A DNA stretch of 64,000 bases from Amycolatopsis xylanica (GTDB lineage Bacteria; Actinomycetota; Actinomycetes; Mycobacteriales; Pseudonocardiaceae). Made by a program: the position numbers and the translations under genes. Positions 46,032 through 55,117 of this stretch are shown one piece after another; the first letter of the stretch is position 1; each line of letters begins with the position of its first letter. The notes beneath the pieces were generated by a model. It was not told the DNA's origin. It ran no database searches and was given only the letters and a program-made list of their open reading frames with translations. The stretch is taken from positions 156,011 through 220,010 of the forward strand of contig NZ_FNON01000012.1 of NCBI RefSeq assembly GCF_900107045.1. The letters run 5' to 3'.

Positions 46032-48533
46032 TCAGAAGATCTGCCGCGCATCCTTGGCGATCGATGGCTCACTATTCAGCAACATGCGCAAGCGGACAGA
46101 TTGCAGCGTGGACAGCTGGATTCGATGTTCGATGAGCAGTGCGTTCCATGTCCCGACGTCCGATGCCGCCTGTTCGAGTACGTCAAGAACCGTCGCCCCG
46201 GCTTCAGTCCGAGCAACGAGCCGCTCAATGAGGAACGGCCACCGCAGTGCGATCATGGCCAGCTTGGCCACAACGATTGGTTCGACCTGTCGGTACGTAC
46301 CGAACAGCAGAAAGGAGTAAAAACGATACAGGTTAAGGTAGCGCTTAATCTCGCGAGGGTTGTCCAGCTGAACTGACGCGGCAAGGCTGGCGATCGCATC
46401 GAAGGCCTCTTCGGCGGTAAGTACGTCACCCAGCACCCGGAGGACGGCCGCATCTATCGCAGGGCGGCCGAGTTCGGGATGTGTATCGAACAGTCTCTCG
46501 GCGGAGTCGAACAGGGACGTGCTGTTGGGCCGCTGCGCGCGAAGCGCCTCCTCGGCCGCACAGACCAGATCCTCGGCAGGAACTACGGACTTCGCAGATG
46601 GCATGGGACTCCTGAGAGAAGGAGACCTGCTGCTTGGTGTAGCTGCCGCCATGGGCTCTGGTGCGCGGCGAATTCGCTCGTCTCCGACCAGTGCACGAAG
46701 GTATTGATCCATTGTTTCGTCAGAGTCGAGGGTGGGCAATCCGACTGGCAACTGGATGATCTTCTCGAGGAATCGCCAGCCAAACTGCTCATTCTTGCTG
46801 TGGTTCTCCAGCCGTTCTCCGACCTCACGATATGCCACGTCGATATGGGCAGCGATCACGTGCGGCTCGATAGCCAGAACAAACATGCAGTTCTCAAGTT
46901 GGCCAGCAAGGAAGATATTGAGCGCCTCGATCACTTCGACGACAACGGCTGGTGAACACCGGTCGAGGTCGTCGATGAAAACCACCAAGGGCTGATCCGG
47001 CCTGGCAACGAGACCTAAAACATCGGCAATGTCACGATTGGCGCAAGCGAACGAACCGGTCTGGGCTCTATAATTGTAGTCGCTCAGCGCATCACCCAGC
47101 AGCGTGCCACCCGTTTCCCAGGTACCCCGCGCGATCTGACCCGGGGTCGGCTGACTGACTGCCTGGCCGAACGTGCGAGCTGCCGGCGCCAGGAGGAAAC
47201 GTGCAGTACTGACCAAGCCACCGCCAGCCAGCACTGCAAAGGAGGCGACGGCGCTCCAGCGGAAGATTCCGTCAGCGAAGTGAAATAGGGATGCCAAGGC
47301 AGCGAAGGCGAGGATCAGTACGGCTACGAAAAAGGCAGGCACAAGCTTTTGGAGAATTAGTCGATAGGCTCGCCGGCGCACCGCGAGGACGTCCAGGCGC
47401 CTCAGGTTGAGGCGCAGCCAGAACCGCTCCCTCTCGCCAGTGGCCATGCGGCTGGTCACCTGCTCGATGATCGAATCAGCGAGGCCAGCCCATACTTGTT
47501 CGCTTTTCTGGTACATCCATGGGTTGAACCACACCGTGGGCCGCCAGCGACCGGTTTCCCCAGCAGCCTCATGCGTAATCTCAGGGGACGCAGCCTTGGT
47601 GAGGTTCCTGAGAACCTCGGCGTTTGATACCGATTCCGACGCCGCAGGCGCAGCACCTCGTCTGCGGCGCCAGCGCAACAAAGCCGGAACCGTAGGAGAG
47701 AGCTCGATGCGGCGGAGCCGTCCCTCGGCGTCGATGTCATCCAAGTCAGCCTGGATCATCCGCATCAGGGATGTCTTCCCAGCGCCCCAGTCGCCTCGCA
47801 GGGCCACGACCAACGGGGGGCGTGATTGAGGATGCCGGATGAACTCAGCGAGGGCGGTGGCGTACCGGCTGCGGCCCAACTGGTCCTCGATGGTCCAGAA
47901 ATCTCGGACTAGTCGTGACCGCGGCTGTCGGTTGGCTGCCGAGCGCCGCAATTCGAGCAAAAGGTGGGTAGACAGACCCGGGTCATCGACAACCTCCTCG
48001 GCAAAAAGCTGCGCAGCATCCTCCCAGTCGGCGGTGACAACCCGCTGGTAGCCGCCGTCGATCGGTGCGAGCCACCCAGTGCGCACGAGTTCTGTCAGCA
48101 GCTGCTCAAGATATTCAGGCGACGCATCATTGGCCAGGACCTCTACATGCTGAGAAGTTATGGTTTCATCGGCACCAAGGAGAGTGAGTCGACCCAAGAG
48201 CCTGCGCGCTGGCAACAAACTCGGGCGTTGTCGACTTGGAGGCCTAAGGCGTTGTGGTCCAAAAGGTGGAGGTGCCTGGGAGGTCACCGGCCCCAGATCT
48301 GACGCTATCGAACTGGTCAACTCCTCGTCGTGAACGACCCGAACCTGCAGGGCCTGAGGGCCGCGCGCAGCGTCGCGCATTTCGAACTCCACTCGCTGCC
48401 CCTCTGCGAGCGAGCGAAATCCGCGCCCCTCGAGTTCGCTGTAGTGGACAAAAACATCGGAATCAGAATCATCAGGAGTTATGAAACCGAATCCTTTTTC
48501 CGCGTTGAACCACTTCACGACACCACTAGCCAT
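46032..48533 (-). CDS. Cold-shock domain fused to a KAP-family P-loop NTPase
   Basis: 833 aa. Residues 1-65 are a complete cold-shock domain (SGVVKWFNAEKGFGFITPDD with both RNA-binding motifs, then DVFVHYSEL). A Pro-rich linker and a winged-helix-like region (about 95-150) follow. The KAP NTPase has Walker A ALRGDWGAGKTSLMRMI (about residue 245), two membrane segments inside the NTPase (about 398-440) and Walker B PLVVFIDDLDRCSP (about 515). KAP proteins are membrane-associated NTPases, some tied to phage exclusion. The nucleic-acid-binding CSD suggests sensing of RNA or ssDNA. I chose the ATG at 48533 because the CSD starts there. Codons are less GC-rich than in neighbours. Confidence 0.85.
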   Translation of the reverse strand: MASGVVKWFNAEKGFGFITPDDSDSDVFVHYSELEGRGFRSLAEGQRVEFEMRDAARGPQALQVRVVHDEELTSSIASDLGPVTSQAPPPFGPQRLRPPSRQRPSLLPARRLLGRLTLLGADETITSQHVEVLANDASPEYLEQLLTELVRTGWLAPIDGGYQRVVTADWEDAAQLFAEEVVDDPGLSTHLLLELRRSAANRQPRSRLVRDFWTIEDQLGRSRYATALAEFIRHPQSRPPLVVALRGDWGAGKTSLMRMIQADLDDIDAEGRLRRIELSPTVPALLRWRRRRGAAPAASESVSNAEVLRNLTKAASPEITHEAAGETGRWRPTVWFNPWMYQKSEQVWAGLADSIIEQVTSRMATGERERFWLRLNLRRLDVLAVRRRAYRLILQKLVPAFFVAVLILAFAALASLFHFADGIFRWSAVASFAVLAGGGLVSTARFLLAPAARTFGQAVSQPTPGQIARGTWETGGTLLGDALSDYNYRAQTGSFACANRDIADVLGLVARPDQPLVVFIDDLDRCSPAVVVEVIEALNIFLAGQLENCMFVLAIEPHVIAAHIDVAYREVGERLENHSKNEQFGWRFLEKIIQLPVGLPTLDSDETMDQYLRALVGDERIRRAPEPMAAATPSSRSPSLRSPMPSAKSVVPAEDLVCAAEEALRAQRPNSTSLFDSAERLFDTHPELGRPAIDAAVLRVLGDVLTAEEAFDAIASLAASVQLDNPREIKRYLNLYRFYSFLLFGTYRQVEPIVVAKLAMIALRWPFLIERLVARTEAGATVLDVLEQAASDVGTWNALLIEHRIQLSTLQSVRLRMLLNSEPSIAKDARQIF

Positions 48534-48551
48534 AGCTACCCAGTCGCCCAG

Positions 48552-48578
48552 ACACTGAACAGTGTTACATGGCGTAAC
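48552..48578 (-). promoter_or_regulatory. Dyads upstream of the CSD-KAP gene
   Basis: ACACTG-AA-CAGTGT (48552-48565) and GTTAC-N5-GTAAC (48564-48578) overlap, 19-45 nt before the start codon. They could be an operator, or a hairpin in the mRNA leader that the cold-shock domain itself binds. Confidence 0.45.
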
Positions 48579-48943
48579 CGAACCGAGATGGACTACCACG
48601 AACGCCCACCGGCGACGGCGATGCTCTCACAAGCTGACGCAAACTGTCCTGCTGAGAGAGTTAACCACCAAAGCAACGAGCGATGGCAGAACGGCACGCC
48701 ACCAGCGCTAGGAGGTCAAGGCAGTTGCTATCTCGGTCGCCATCCGCGTACTAAACACTGAGGAATACGATAGACCCCGCAGCAACTACCCGTCCGGTCG
48801 GTGGCGGCCAACCCATCGACATATTCTCCGGGTTTCACCAGAACGCATGGTCGCCCTCACGGGCGGCAGGTCCGCAGATTGCGCACGCCTGGAGTTCCCA
48901 GCTGACTTGGCGGGTGGCCGCCCGAGAACGAGGTCCGCTTATG
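48579..48943. other. Intergenic stretch without a credible gene
   Basis: About 365 bp with lower GC than the neighbours. I see no ribosome site followed by a convincing frame, no RNA gene and no long hairpin. Confidence 0.4.
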
Positions 48944-49435
48944 TCACGCGACGCGAGCGGCTTCATAGCAGCGCTGCCGCTCCCGGATCCACATCGACGC
49001 GTCGTCCAGTGCGTGGTACTCGTTTCGAAGGCGCCGACCCAAGCCGTAAAACCCTACACTCGGTGCCCCGCTCTCCTTTGAGACGACGAGCGCACTCCAC
49101 ATCGGTTCACCCTGACGGACAGCCCGCGTCGAGACCTGATCGAGGAAGTGGCCAAGGTGATCAGGCCGGACGCCGACTCGCCTGCCGAGCGGCGCATACT
49201 GGATCAGTCCTTCACCGGACGCGACGCCATAGAGGATGTCGGCAATGCGGTCGACACGGTCCATCTCGAATGTTTCCGGCATTGGTATCCCAACATCGTC
49301 GGCGGTGGTCTCGTGGTCCTGGAAGGAGTCGTCGATGCAGTCAGAACCGTTACGTGTCACCCGGGTGCGACCGGACTTTTTTCCCGGTCCGTACAGCGAG
49401 AGCCCCAGATCGGACAAGTCGACAGCCGACACCAC
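48944..49435 (-). CDS. Hypothetical protein
   Basis: 163 aa, no named family. The first half is acidic and helical (PETFEMDRVDRIADILYGVA). The C-terminal half (GHFLDQVSTRAVRQGEPMWS, ALVVSKESGAPSVGFYGLG) resembles a motif found in uncharacterised proteins of mobile regions, where a partner enzyme fold ends in lVVsk-tG-Pg-GF. The start may be GTG at 49435; no strong ribosome site is visible. Confidence 0.5.
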   Translation of the reverse strand: MVSAVDLSDLGLSLYGPGKKSGRTRVTRNGSDCIDDSFQDHETTADDVGIPMPETFEMDRVDRIADILYGVASGEGLIQYAPLGRRVGVRPDHLGHFLDQVSTRAVRQGEPMWSALVVSKESGAPSVGFYGLGRRLRNEYHALDDASMWIRERQRCYEAARVA

Positions 49436-49562
49436 GAACGGCGCGATTCACACCACGACGCCCTGACCCGGGGACCGGGTTGACCTTCCCCGACACGGAA
49501 ATGCTTATTGCACATACAGACGTCGAACCCTTTGAGATGGTGAAGACCTCGCTAAGCGCGGC

Positions 49563-52500
49563 TCAAACAGGCGTTCTCAACGATGCTCGGTATCGCAAGT
49601 CCAGAAGCTTGTGCACCAGCTCGCTAGTTTCCTCGTCGAGGTCCACGTCCAGGTCCGCCGCGAGACCTGCAAGTTTGTCAGCGGTCTCCTTGACTCCAGC
49701 GAGGTTGCCAGCTTGGTGCTCCACACGAAGCAGGTCTCGGTAAAGTATCTCGCTGGCGGGGTCCGCTTGAAGCCCTCGCGCAAGGGCTTTCCTTGCCGCA
49801 GCGAGACTTCCGGTCTTCTGAGATGCGTCCGCGATGGCGTGGGCGACGTCGACGATCGCGTCGGTCATCTCGCGTTGGATCCATGAACTCCACACGTATC
49901 GGCCGTGGGGGATGCTGCTGAATGGCATTCCGGTGACCAAGCTGAGGGCCTGCTTGAGGTAGGGCAATCCGTCGGCAGGTGCCTGGCTGAGTCCTTCCTG
50001 AACCAGACTTTCAAAGCGATGCCAGTCGCAGCGCACCGACTCTGAAAGCCGGTAGCCGCCACGCTTGATGTCGACGTTGGGCAGGTAGAGCTCGCCGTCG
50101 TGGTCGCGGCCGAGCCAGGTGCGCAGCCGTGAAATGTAGCCCTGGCGGGTTGAGGCGGACCACGGTTGGGCACCGGTGCCCATCTGGCGGGAGATTTCGT
50201 CGGCGGTGACGCCGGAGTGCAGGGCAAGGAACGCGGCGAGTTCGGTGAGCCTGTTGAACTTCTTCGCCTCGACATGGTCCGGGTCGACGTTGGCCAAGAC
50301 GACTGGACCGAGGACTCGCACCTCGGGGACGTCGGAGCACGCCTGCTCGATCTCACTGTCTTCGGGCTCGACTTCGAGTTCGTCGGGATCGAGCGGAACT
50401 GGAAGAGCGTCGGGCTCAGGTGGGATGTTGCGGAAGTTCTCGACCGGCACGTTGATGGCGTTGTCCGCGGAGGCGAGCGCGGCGACCAGTTCGCGGTCCT
50501 GCGCTGGGCTCAGCCGTTGCAGGTCGACCTCGAGCCCGAGCGGCTCGATCCGCGTGCGCTTCGTGCCGAGGTCGAAGTGCCAGGCGCCGGGCAGGTCGTC
50601 TGCAACTTCTGCGGCGGTGATGACCGCGGCCAAGCTCGACGTGGGGCGGTCGAAGGAGACGAGGTTGCAGAGCCGGTCTTGCTGGCTGCGGTTGAAGGGC
50701 GCGGCGGAGAGGATGATCTCCGGGCTCCAGGTGTCTTCGGCGAGGCCGAGTCCGCGAGCCTGGTCGATCGAACAGGTATCCGCGGCCTGAAGACCTTCGC
50801 GGACGTCCTGTGCGCGGCGTTCGAAGGTGTCGAGGGCGTCGTCGATGGTGGCGGCGTAGCGGAGGCGGCCGGGGTTGTGGGCGGCGGTGGTTTGGCCGAA
50901 GCCGATGAGGGTGGCGACGAGGTGGTCGGCCCAGCTGGAAGCGGCGAGGTCCCAGGCCATGGCCAGCAGGACGGCTTCCATGTCGTCGGTGTTACCGGTC
51001 AGCGTGATGGCGCCGACTTGTTCGAGGTTGAGCAGGATGAGGTTGCGGTGCTGGTCGTGTCCTAGCGAGATGAGCGCTGGGTAGGGAGGGGGGACGGTAC
51101 GCAGGAAATCCAGATCCACCGCTTCGGCCGCGGGATCGAACGCCCACGCGCCTGGTGCTTCTCGGAGTGCGACGAGCGGCGACGGGGGCTTGCCGGGTTC
51201 TTGAGGATGCAGGACCACGCCGCTAGCGCCGACGGTCACGGCCCGGATCGCGGGGAGCGCCTGGCCTGCTTGGTGAACGTGATGAGCGAGCGTGCGCAAG
51301 GTGGTATCGAGGTCGTCGACGGTGGCCGGTTGCTCGGCCACGCGAAGGGCGGTTTCGAAGTCACCGGGGAGGTTCGTGTGGATCCGGTGTCCTGGACGGC
51401 GACGGCGCTGGGCGCGCATGCGGCGGGTACCAAGGGTGGCGAGAAGGCCCGCGGCGAGCAGACCGCCGACGCTGAACCCGATCAACGACATCGGGCTGCC
51501 GTCATCGACTTCGGCAGCTGGAGCGCGGTGTGCCGTCGGCGCAGCAGGAACGGGTGTGGCTGACCGACTGGGAGCTGCTGGGATCGGGTTGGACTCGGAT
51601 GGTGAGTCTGGTTTCGCCGGCTGGTCCTGCGCGACGGGCGTTGGTGCGGCGCAGCTCGGAATCAGCGGTGGAGTGCCACCGGCGATCGGGTCTGCGTTTG
51701 TCCGCGAGGCTGACTGGGATGCCGAGCCGCCCGCTGGGCGCGGGCCAGTGCTGGGGAGCCGCAGGACGGTTCCCGGGTAGATGTGGTTCGGAGTGGTGAG
51801 CGGTGCTCCGCCGGGTTGTTGGCGGCCCTTGTTCAGCGCGAAGATCTCCGGGTAGCGGCGAGCGTCGCCGAGATGGTCACGGGCGATCTTCGACAGTGTG
51901 TCGCCTTGGCGGACACAGACCTCATCGCACGCTTCGTTCTCCGGCAGGAGCAGTTTCCAGCCTGGTTTGATCAGTCCGACGTCACGGAGGGCGGCGCCGT
52001 CGGGTTGGCGACGGTCTTTGTTGAGGTCGAAGATCTCGCGGTAGCGGTTTTCGTCGCCGAGCTGGTCGGCGGCGATGCTCATCAGGGACTCACCCGGCGC
52101 CACCGTGTGCGTTGACGGCTTCGGCGCTTTTGAGGTCGCTGGTTCCGCAGGCGCTGCTCCGGTGGGTGACGCGGTCGTGGGTGGCGTCGTGCTGAGCAGG
52201 TGGCTGGCTGACGTGTGCGGGATGGTTTCGGCGGCGGTGGCGGTGCTGGCAAGCAGTGTCAGCAGGAGTCCGGCGACGAGTTTCTGGGCCCAGCCGAAGC
52301 CGCGGACCCGCGGGACAGAGACACCGCGCAGGGCTGCGATCGCTTCGAGGAGCACCGCGACGACGAGTTGCAGCCAGGCGATCAGGCCGATGAGGACAAG
52401 CAAGCCGAGGAACACGTGCCCGCTGTCGCGTTCGGTGAACCAGTCCAGTAGCTCTTGCCCGGTTGGGAGGTGGTCCGGCAGGAATGTGGAGCGCAATGTC

Positions 52501-52586
52501 CACAACAGAAAAGGAGGCACCGCGATCAAGGCGATCAGCGTGAGTGACGCGGTGCCCGTGCGGGCGAGTTTGGTGGCTGGTCGCAT
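49563..52586 (-). CDS. LysM/BTAD-domain membrane regulator of a Tad pilus locus
   Basis: 1007 aa. Three N-terminal membrane segments (about 15-120), two LysM domains (HTVAPGESLMSIAADQLGDE and VCVRQGDTLSKIARDHLGDA, about 160-275), a Pro-rich stretch, another membrane segment (SLIGFSVGGLLAAGLLATLG), a long cytosolic region, then a winged helix and a C-terminal BTAD domain (about 740-1000; DWHRFESLVQEGLSQAPADG, DPASEILYRDLLRVEHQAGN). Such proteins accompany actinobacterial Tad/Flp pilus genes. It may couple peptidoglycan binding to transcription. It starts 5 bp after the TadE-like trio. Confidence 0.82.
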   Translation of the reverse strand: MRPATKLARTGTASLTLIALIAVPPFLLWTLRSTFLPDHLPTGQELLDWFTERDSGHVFLGLLVLIGLIAWLQLVVAVLLEAIAALRGVSVPRVRGFGWAQKLVAGLLLTLLASTATAAETIPHTSASHLLSTTPPTTASPTGAAPAEPATSKAPKPSTHTVAPGESLMSIAADQLGDENRYREIFDLNKDRRQPDGAALRDVGLIKPGWKLLLPENEACDEVCVRQGDTLSKIARDHLGDARRYPEIFALNKGRQQPGGAPLTTPNHIYPGTVLRLPSTGPRPAGGSASQSASRTNADPIAGGTPPLIPSCAAPTPVAQDQPAKPDSPSESNPIPAAPSRSATPVPAAPTAHRAPAAEVDDGSPMSLIGFSVGGLLAAGLLATLGTRRMRAQRRRRPGHRIHTNLPGDFETALRVAEQPATVDDLDTTLRTLAHHVHQAGQALPAIRAVTVGASGVVLHPQEPGKPPSPLVALREAPGAWAFDPAAEAVDLDFLRTVPPPYPALISLGHDQHRNLILLNLEQVGAITLTGNTDDMEAVLLAMAWDLAASSWADHLVATLIGFGQTTAAHNPGRLRYAATIDDALDTFERRAQDVREGLQAADTCSIDQARGLGLAEDTWSPEIILSAAPFNRSQQDRLCNLVSFDRPTSSLAAVITAAEVADDLPGAWHFDLGTKRTRIEPLGLEVDLQRLSPAQDRELVAALASADNAINVPVENFRNIPPEPDALPVPLDPDELEVEPEDSEIEQACSDVPEVRVLGPVVLANVDPDHVEAKKFNRLTELAAFLALHSGVTADEISRQMGTGAQPWSASTRQGYISRLRTWLGRDHDGELYLPNVDIKRGGYRLSESVRCDWHRFESLVQEGLSQAPADGLPYLKQALSLVTGMPFSSIPHGRYVWSSWIQREMTDAIVDVAHAIADASQKTGSLAAARKALARGLQADPASEILYRDLLRVEHQAGNLAGVKETADKLAGLAADLDVDLDEETSELVHKLLDLRYRASLRTPV

Positions 52587-52590
52587 GGGT

Positions 52591-53013
52591 TCACCCGGCC
52601 GAGATGAGGTTGGCGGTGCCGTGGCCGTGGATGGTGATCTCCGCGATGCCGATCATGCCCAGGAAAACGGTGGCTTTGGTGATCGTCGTCTCGACCTCGA
52701 TGCGGGTTCCCTGCACGGACACGGTCCCGGTCGCGCCGGTCGCGGTGATGTAGGCGCGGGCTTGGGTGGCGGCGAGTTCGGGGTTGACGTCGGCGTCCCG
52801 GCCGCTGGCCAGGGACTGCACTCGGAGGGCTTGGCCGGCCGCGCGGGCGGCTTCCTCGGCGACCGCGGTGGCCTGCGAATGTGCTTGGGCTTTGCGGCTG
52901 CCGTCGACCACGCCACCGATTGCGATCGCCAGTGCGACGCTGAGGCCGATCAGCCAGACCGACGCCGACCCGCGGTCACCGCCAAGGTCTCGCCACGAGC
53001 GCGCGGGCGTCAT
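52591..53013 (-). CDS. TadG/TadE-like pilus assembly protein
   Basis: 140 aa. The N-terminal GGDRGSASVWLIGLSVALAI is the Gly-Glu/Asp-Arg-Gly start and single membrane helix of TadE/TadG-type pseudopilins. The rest is an extracytoplasmic region (VAEEAARAAGQALRVQSLAS). It overlaps the upstream TadE-like gene by 4 nt. It is one of three successive paralogue-like genes. Confidence 0.72.
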   Translation of the reverse strand: MTPARSWRDLGGDRGSASVWLIGLSVALAIAIGGVVDGSRKAQAHSQATAVAEEAARAAGQALRVQSLASGRDADVNPELAATQARAYITATGATGTVSVQGTRIEVETTITKATVFLGMIGIAEITIHGHGTANLISAG

Positions 53014-53453
53014 TGCCGGGCTCCGTGACGGTCGATCGGTGAGCGGAACTCGGCGCGGGTGGTTCGGGATCCGCTCATTCCTGGGATGAGCAGGTCGTTG
53101 TAGCCGACTTCGCAGGTGATGGTGGCGATGACGTAGCCGGTCTCGCCGAGCGGCTTGGCGAAGTCGTGGGCATCGACGTCGATCTGCAGACCTGAGCAGG
53201 ACAGGTGCTGCTGGGCGAGGACGTCTCTCGCGCGTTGCCGTGCGGCTGCAGCCGCAGTTTCGCCGTCGTGGGCAAGCGATGCGGATCGGGCGGCCGAGCG
53301 GGCGGCTTCGGCGATGGCGGATTCGGCGGTCTGGATTCGCATGGCCACGATCGCGAGTCCGAAGAGGACGATGAGCGCGGCAGCGCCGATGGCGACCTCG
53401 ATGTTCATGTCGCCCCGGTCGCTATGGCGGAGGTCGTGAAGGCGGGTGGTCAT
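53010..53453 (-). CDS. TadE-family pilus protein
   Basis: 147 aa. SDRGDMNIEVAIGAAALIVL is a TadE-type leader and membrane helix, followed by AESAIAEAARSAARSASLAH. Two Cys residues (LSCSGL, ITCEVG) could form a disulfide outside the cell. It overlaps genes on both sides by 4 nt. Confidence 0.75.
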   Translation of the reverse strand: MTTRLHDLRHSDRGDMNIEVAIGAAALIVLFGLAIVAMRIQTAESAIAEAARSAARSASLAHDGETAAAAARQRARDVLAQQHLSCSGLQIDVDAHDFAKPLGETGYVIATITCEVGYNDLLIPGMSGSRTTRAEFRSPIDRHGARQ

Positions 53454-53836
53454 GACGTGAGCTGTTCGATCGGCGCGGACGCAGTCTGGCTGACCGGGAA
53501 TCGCAGGAACGGCACGAAGGACGCGGCGTCCGCGCTGACGGTCACGGTGACGTTTCGGCCGTCGCTGGAGGCTCGGGCGGCGACGTTGGTGAGCCAGCCG
53601 AGCGTCACGCGGCTGGTGTAGTCGCGGGCCCGGGTTTCCGCGGCCGCGGTGTCGACCGGCGGCAACCTCGCCGCGTTGACGCCGTCGCGGGCCGCTTCCA
53701 GGGCGACGTTGCTGCCGAGGAACACCGCGACGGCCTGGAACACGGCCCAGGCGATGAACAGCAGCGCGCTGAAGGCGTAGGCCGCGGTGAGGTTCTCGTC
53801 GCCGCGTTCGCCGTGCAGCGCGGCGAGGCGGTTCAT
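53450..53836 (-). CDS. TadE-family pilus protein
   Basis: 128 aa. GERGDENLTAAYAFSALLFI is the TadE-like leader and membrane helix; NVALEAARDGVNAARLPP follows. It overlaps its neighbours by 4 nt, forming a tightly coupled trio with the next two genes. Confidence 0.75.
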   Translation of the reverse strand: MNRLAALHGERGDENLTAAYAFSALLFIAWAVFQAVAVFLGSNVALEAARDGVNAARLPPVDTAAAETRARDYTSRVTLGWLTNVAARASSDGRNVTVTVSADAASFVPFLRFPVSQTASAPIEQLTS

Positions 53837-54042
53837 TGGCCGCCGATCAGCGGTAGTTTGCCGTTAACGAACGCCGTGACCGCGGCGGCGATGAGGGTGG
53901 CGACGGTGACGCCGAGGACGGCGTAGAACACCTTGGTGATGTTCTCGTCGCCGCGTTCGCTCTCGCGTGCGAACTGCGCGCGGCGCTCGTGAAGGACCTG
54001 GCCGAGGGCCAGCATGGCGAGGTAGAGCCTCGTGATGAGCAT
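53833..54042 (-). CDS. Flp pilin-like small membrane protein
   Basis: 69 aa. A charged N-terminus ending in ESERGDENITKVF, then one membrane helix (YAVLGVTVATLIAAAVTAFV). The RGDEN-type leader shared with the next gene is unusual. AAGGAGA precedes the ATG at 54042. It lies between the TadC-like end and the TadE genes, the usual position of a small pilin. Confidence 0.65.
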   Translation of the reverse strand: MLITRLYLAMLALGQVLHERRAQFARESERGDENITKVFYAVLGVTVATLIAAAVTAFVNGKLPLIGGQ

Positions 54043-54052
54043 GATCTTCTCC

Positions 54053-55117
54053 TTATCCGCCGAGCAGGGTGTAGATGCAGGGAAAGGCCAGGAAGCCGAT
54101 GAAGGCCAGGCCCATGACGGCGACCGGCATGTCCATGCGGTCGGATCGGATCGATGACCCGGCCTTCTGTGCAGCGAGTTGCTGCTGAGCCAGCGAGGAT
54201 GCCTTGGCACGCAGGGTGTCCACGATGCTCGCTCCGCCTTGCCCGGCGTTGGTGATGATGTGGCCAAGGTCTTTGAGCTCACGCACGCCCATGGATTCCG
54301 CGAGCCGGGTCGCGGTGCCGTCGAGTGGCCGCGCGGCCTGGCCCGGTTCGAACTTCTCGTGCGTCCGCAGCGAGCTCAGCTGGACTGCCACATACGGCGC
54401 AGGCGCCGTCGGGGCAAGGCTTGTTCCGGGCGCGGTATACCGGTCCAGGCTGCCTTGCCCCGCCAGGTAGGCAGTGAGAAACCCGAGCACGGACTGGCCG
54501 ATAGGCCCGGTGAGCTCAGCCGTCTCCGGATAGGCGAGGTCCGCGGAGCCCAACGTGGCAGGGCAAGCCACCGGAGACGGCAATGCCGCTGCCACATACG
54601 CGCCGGGCTCGGCAGGTGACTCCAGCATGCTGACCTGGACGCAGACGAGCTTCGCGATCCGCTTGCCCTCGGGCTGCTGGGTGAGCAGGTTGACCGCGAC
54701 CACCACCGACCAGACGCCAGTCGAGGGCGAGGTCGCCGTGAGCGTGGCGAGGTCGACCGGCACCTGGCTGCCGACCGCGCGCTGGGATTTCATGCCCGGT
54801 GGGTAGAAGGTCTCCAGGCTCGCGGGATCATCGCGGCTGACCGACAGCCACGCCCGCACGTACATCTCCGCCCACCCGCGCGGATCCCGCTCCGAACGCT
54901 CATCCGCCGATGGCGCCGCCGACGGTGTCGGCCGCAGCAGGATCAACGCGAGAAGCGTCACCAGCGGACTCGCCAGCACCACACTCCACGCGGCAAGCCG
55001 CCCGCCCCTGCGCGCGACTGAACGCAACGCGGGCTCCACGTCGGCGTCCGGCACCAGCCGCGACAACGGACGAGACCCGGTCTCGCTGGTCTCGCCGCGA
55101 GAGCGTCGACGCCGCAT
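54053..55117 (-). CDS. Chimeric protein: TcpC-like conjugation domain joined to the end of TadC
   Basis: 354 aa. Residues about 1-250 look like a TcpC/conjugal transfer protein: a basic N-terminus, one membrane helix (LAAWSVVLASPLVTLLALIL) and a globular extracytoplasmic part (RDPRGWAEMYVRAWLSVSRD, LETFYPPGMKSQRA). The last 100 or so residues are the C-terminus of a TadC/T2SSF protein (ELKDLGHIITNAGQGGASIV, DTLRAKASSLAQQQL, final helix GLAFIGFLAFPCIYTLLGG). The junction is near 54360. No TadA or TadB gene is present, so a deletion probably fused two operons. Confidence 0.65.
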   Translation of the reverse strand: MRRRRSRGETSETGSRPLSRLVPDADVEPALRSVARRGGRLAAWSVVLASPLVTLLALILLRPTPSAAPSADERSERDPRGWAEMYVRAWLSVSRDDPASLETFYPPGMKSQRAVGSQVPVDLATLTATSPSTGVWSVVVAVNLLTQQPEGKRIAKLVCVQVSMLESPAEPGAYVAAALPSPVACPATLGSADLAYPETAELTGPIGQSVLGFLTAYLAGQGSLDRYTAPGTSLAPTAPAPYVAVQLSSLRTHEKFEPGQAARPLDGTATRLAESMGVRELKDLGHIITNAGQGGASIVDTLRAKASSLAQQQLAAQKAGSSIRSDRMDMPVAVMGLAFIGFLAFPCIYTLLGG

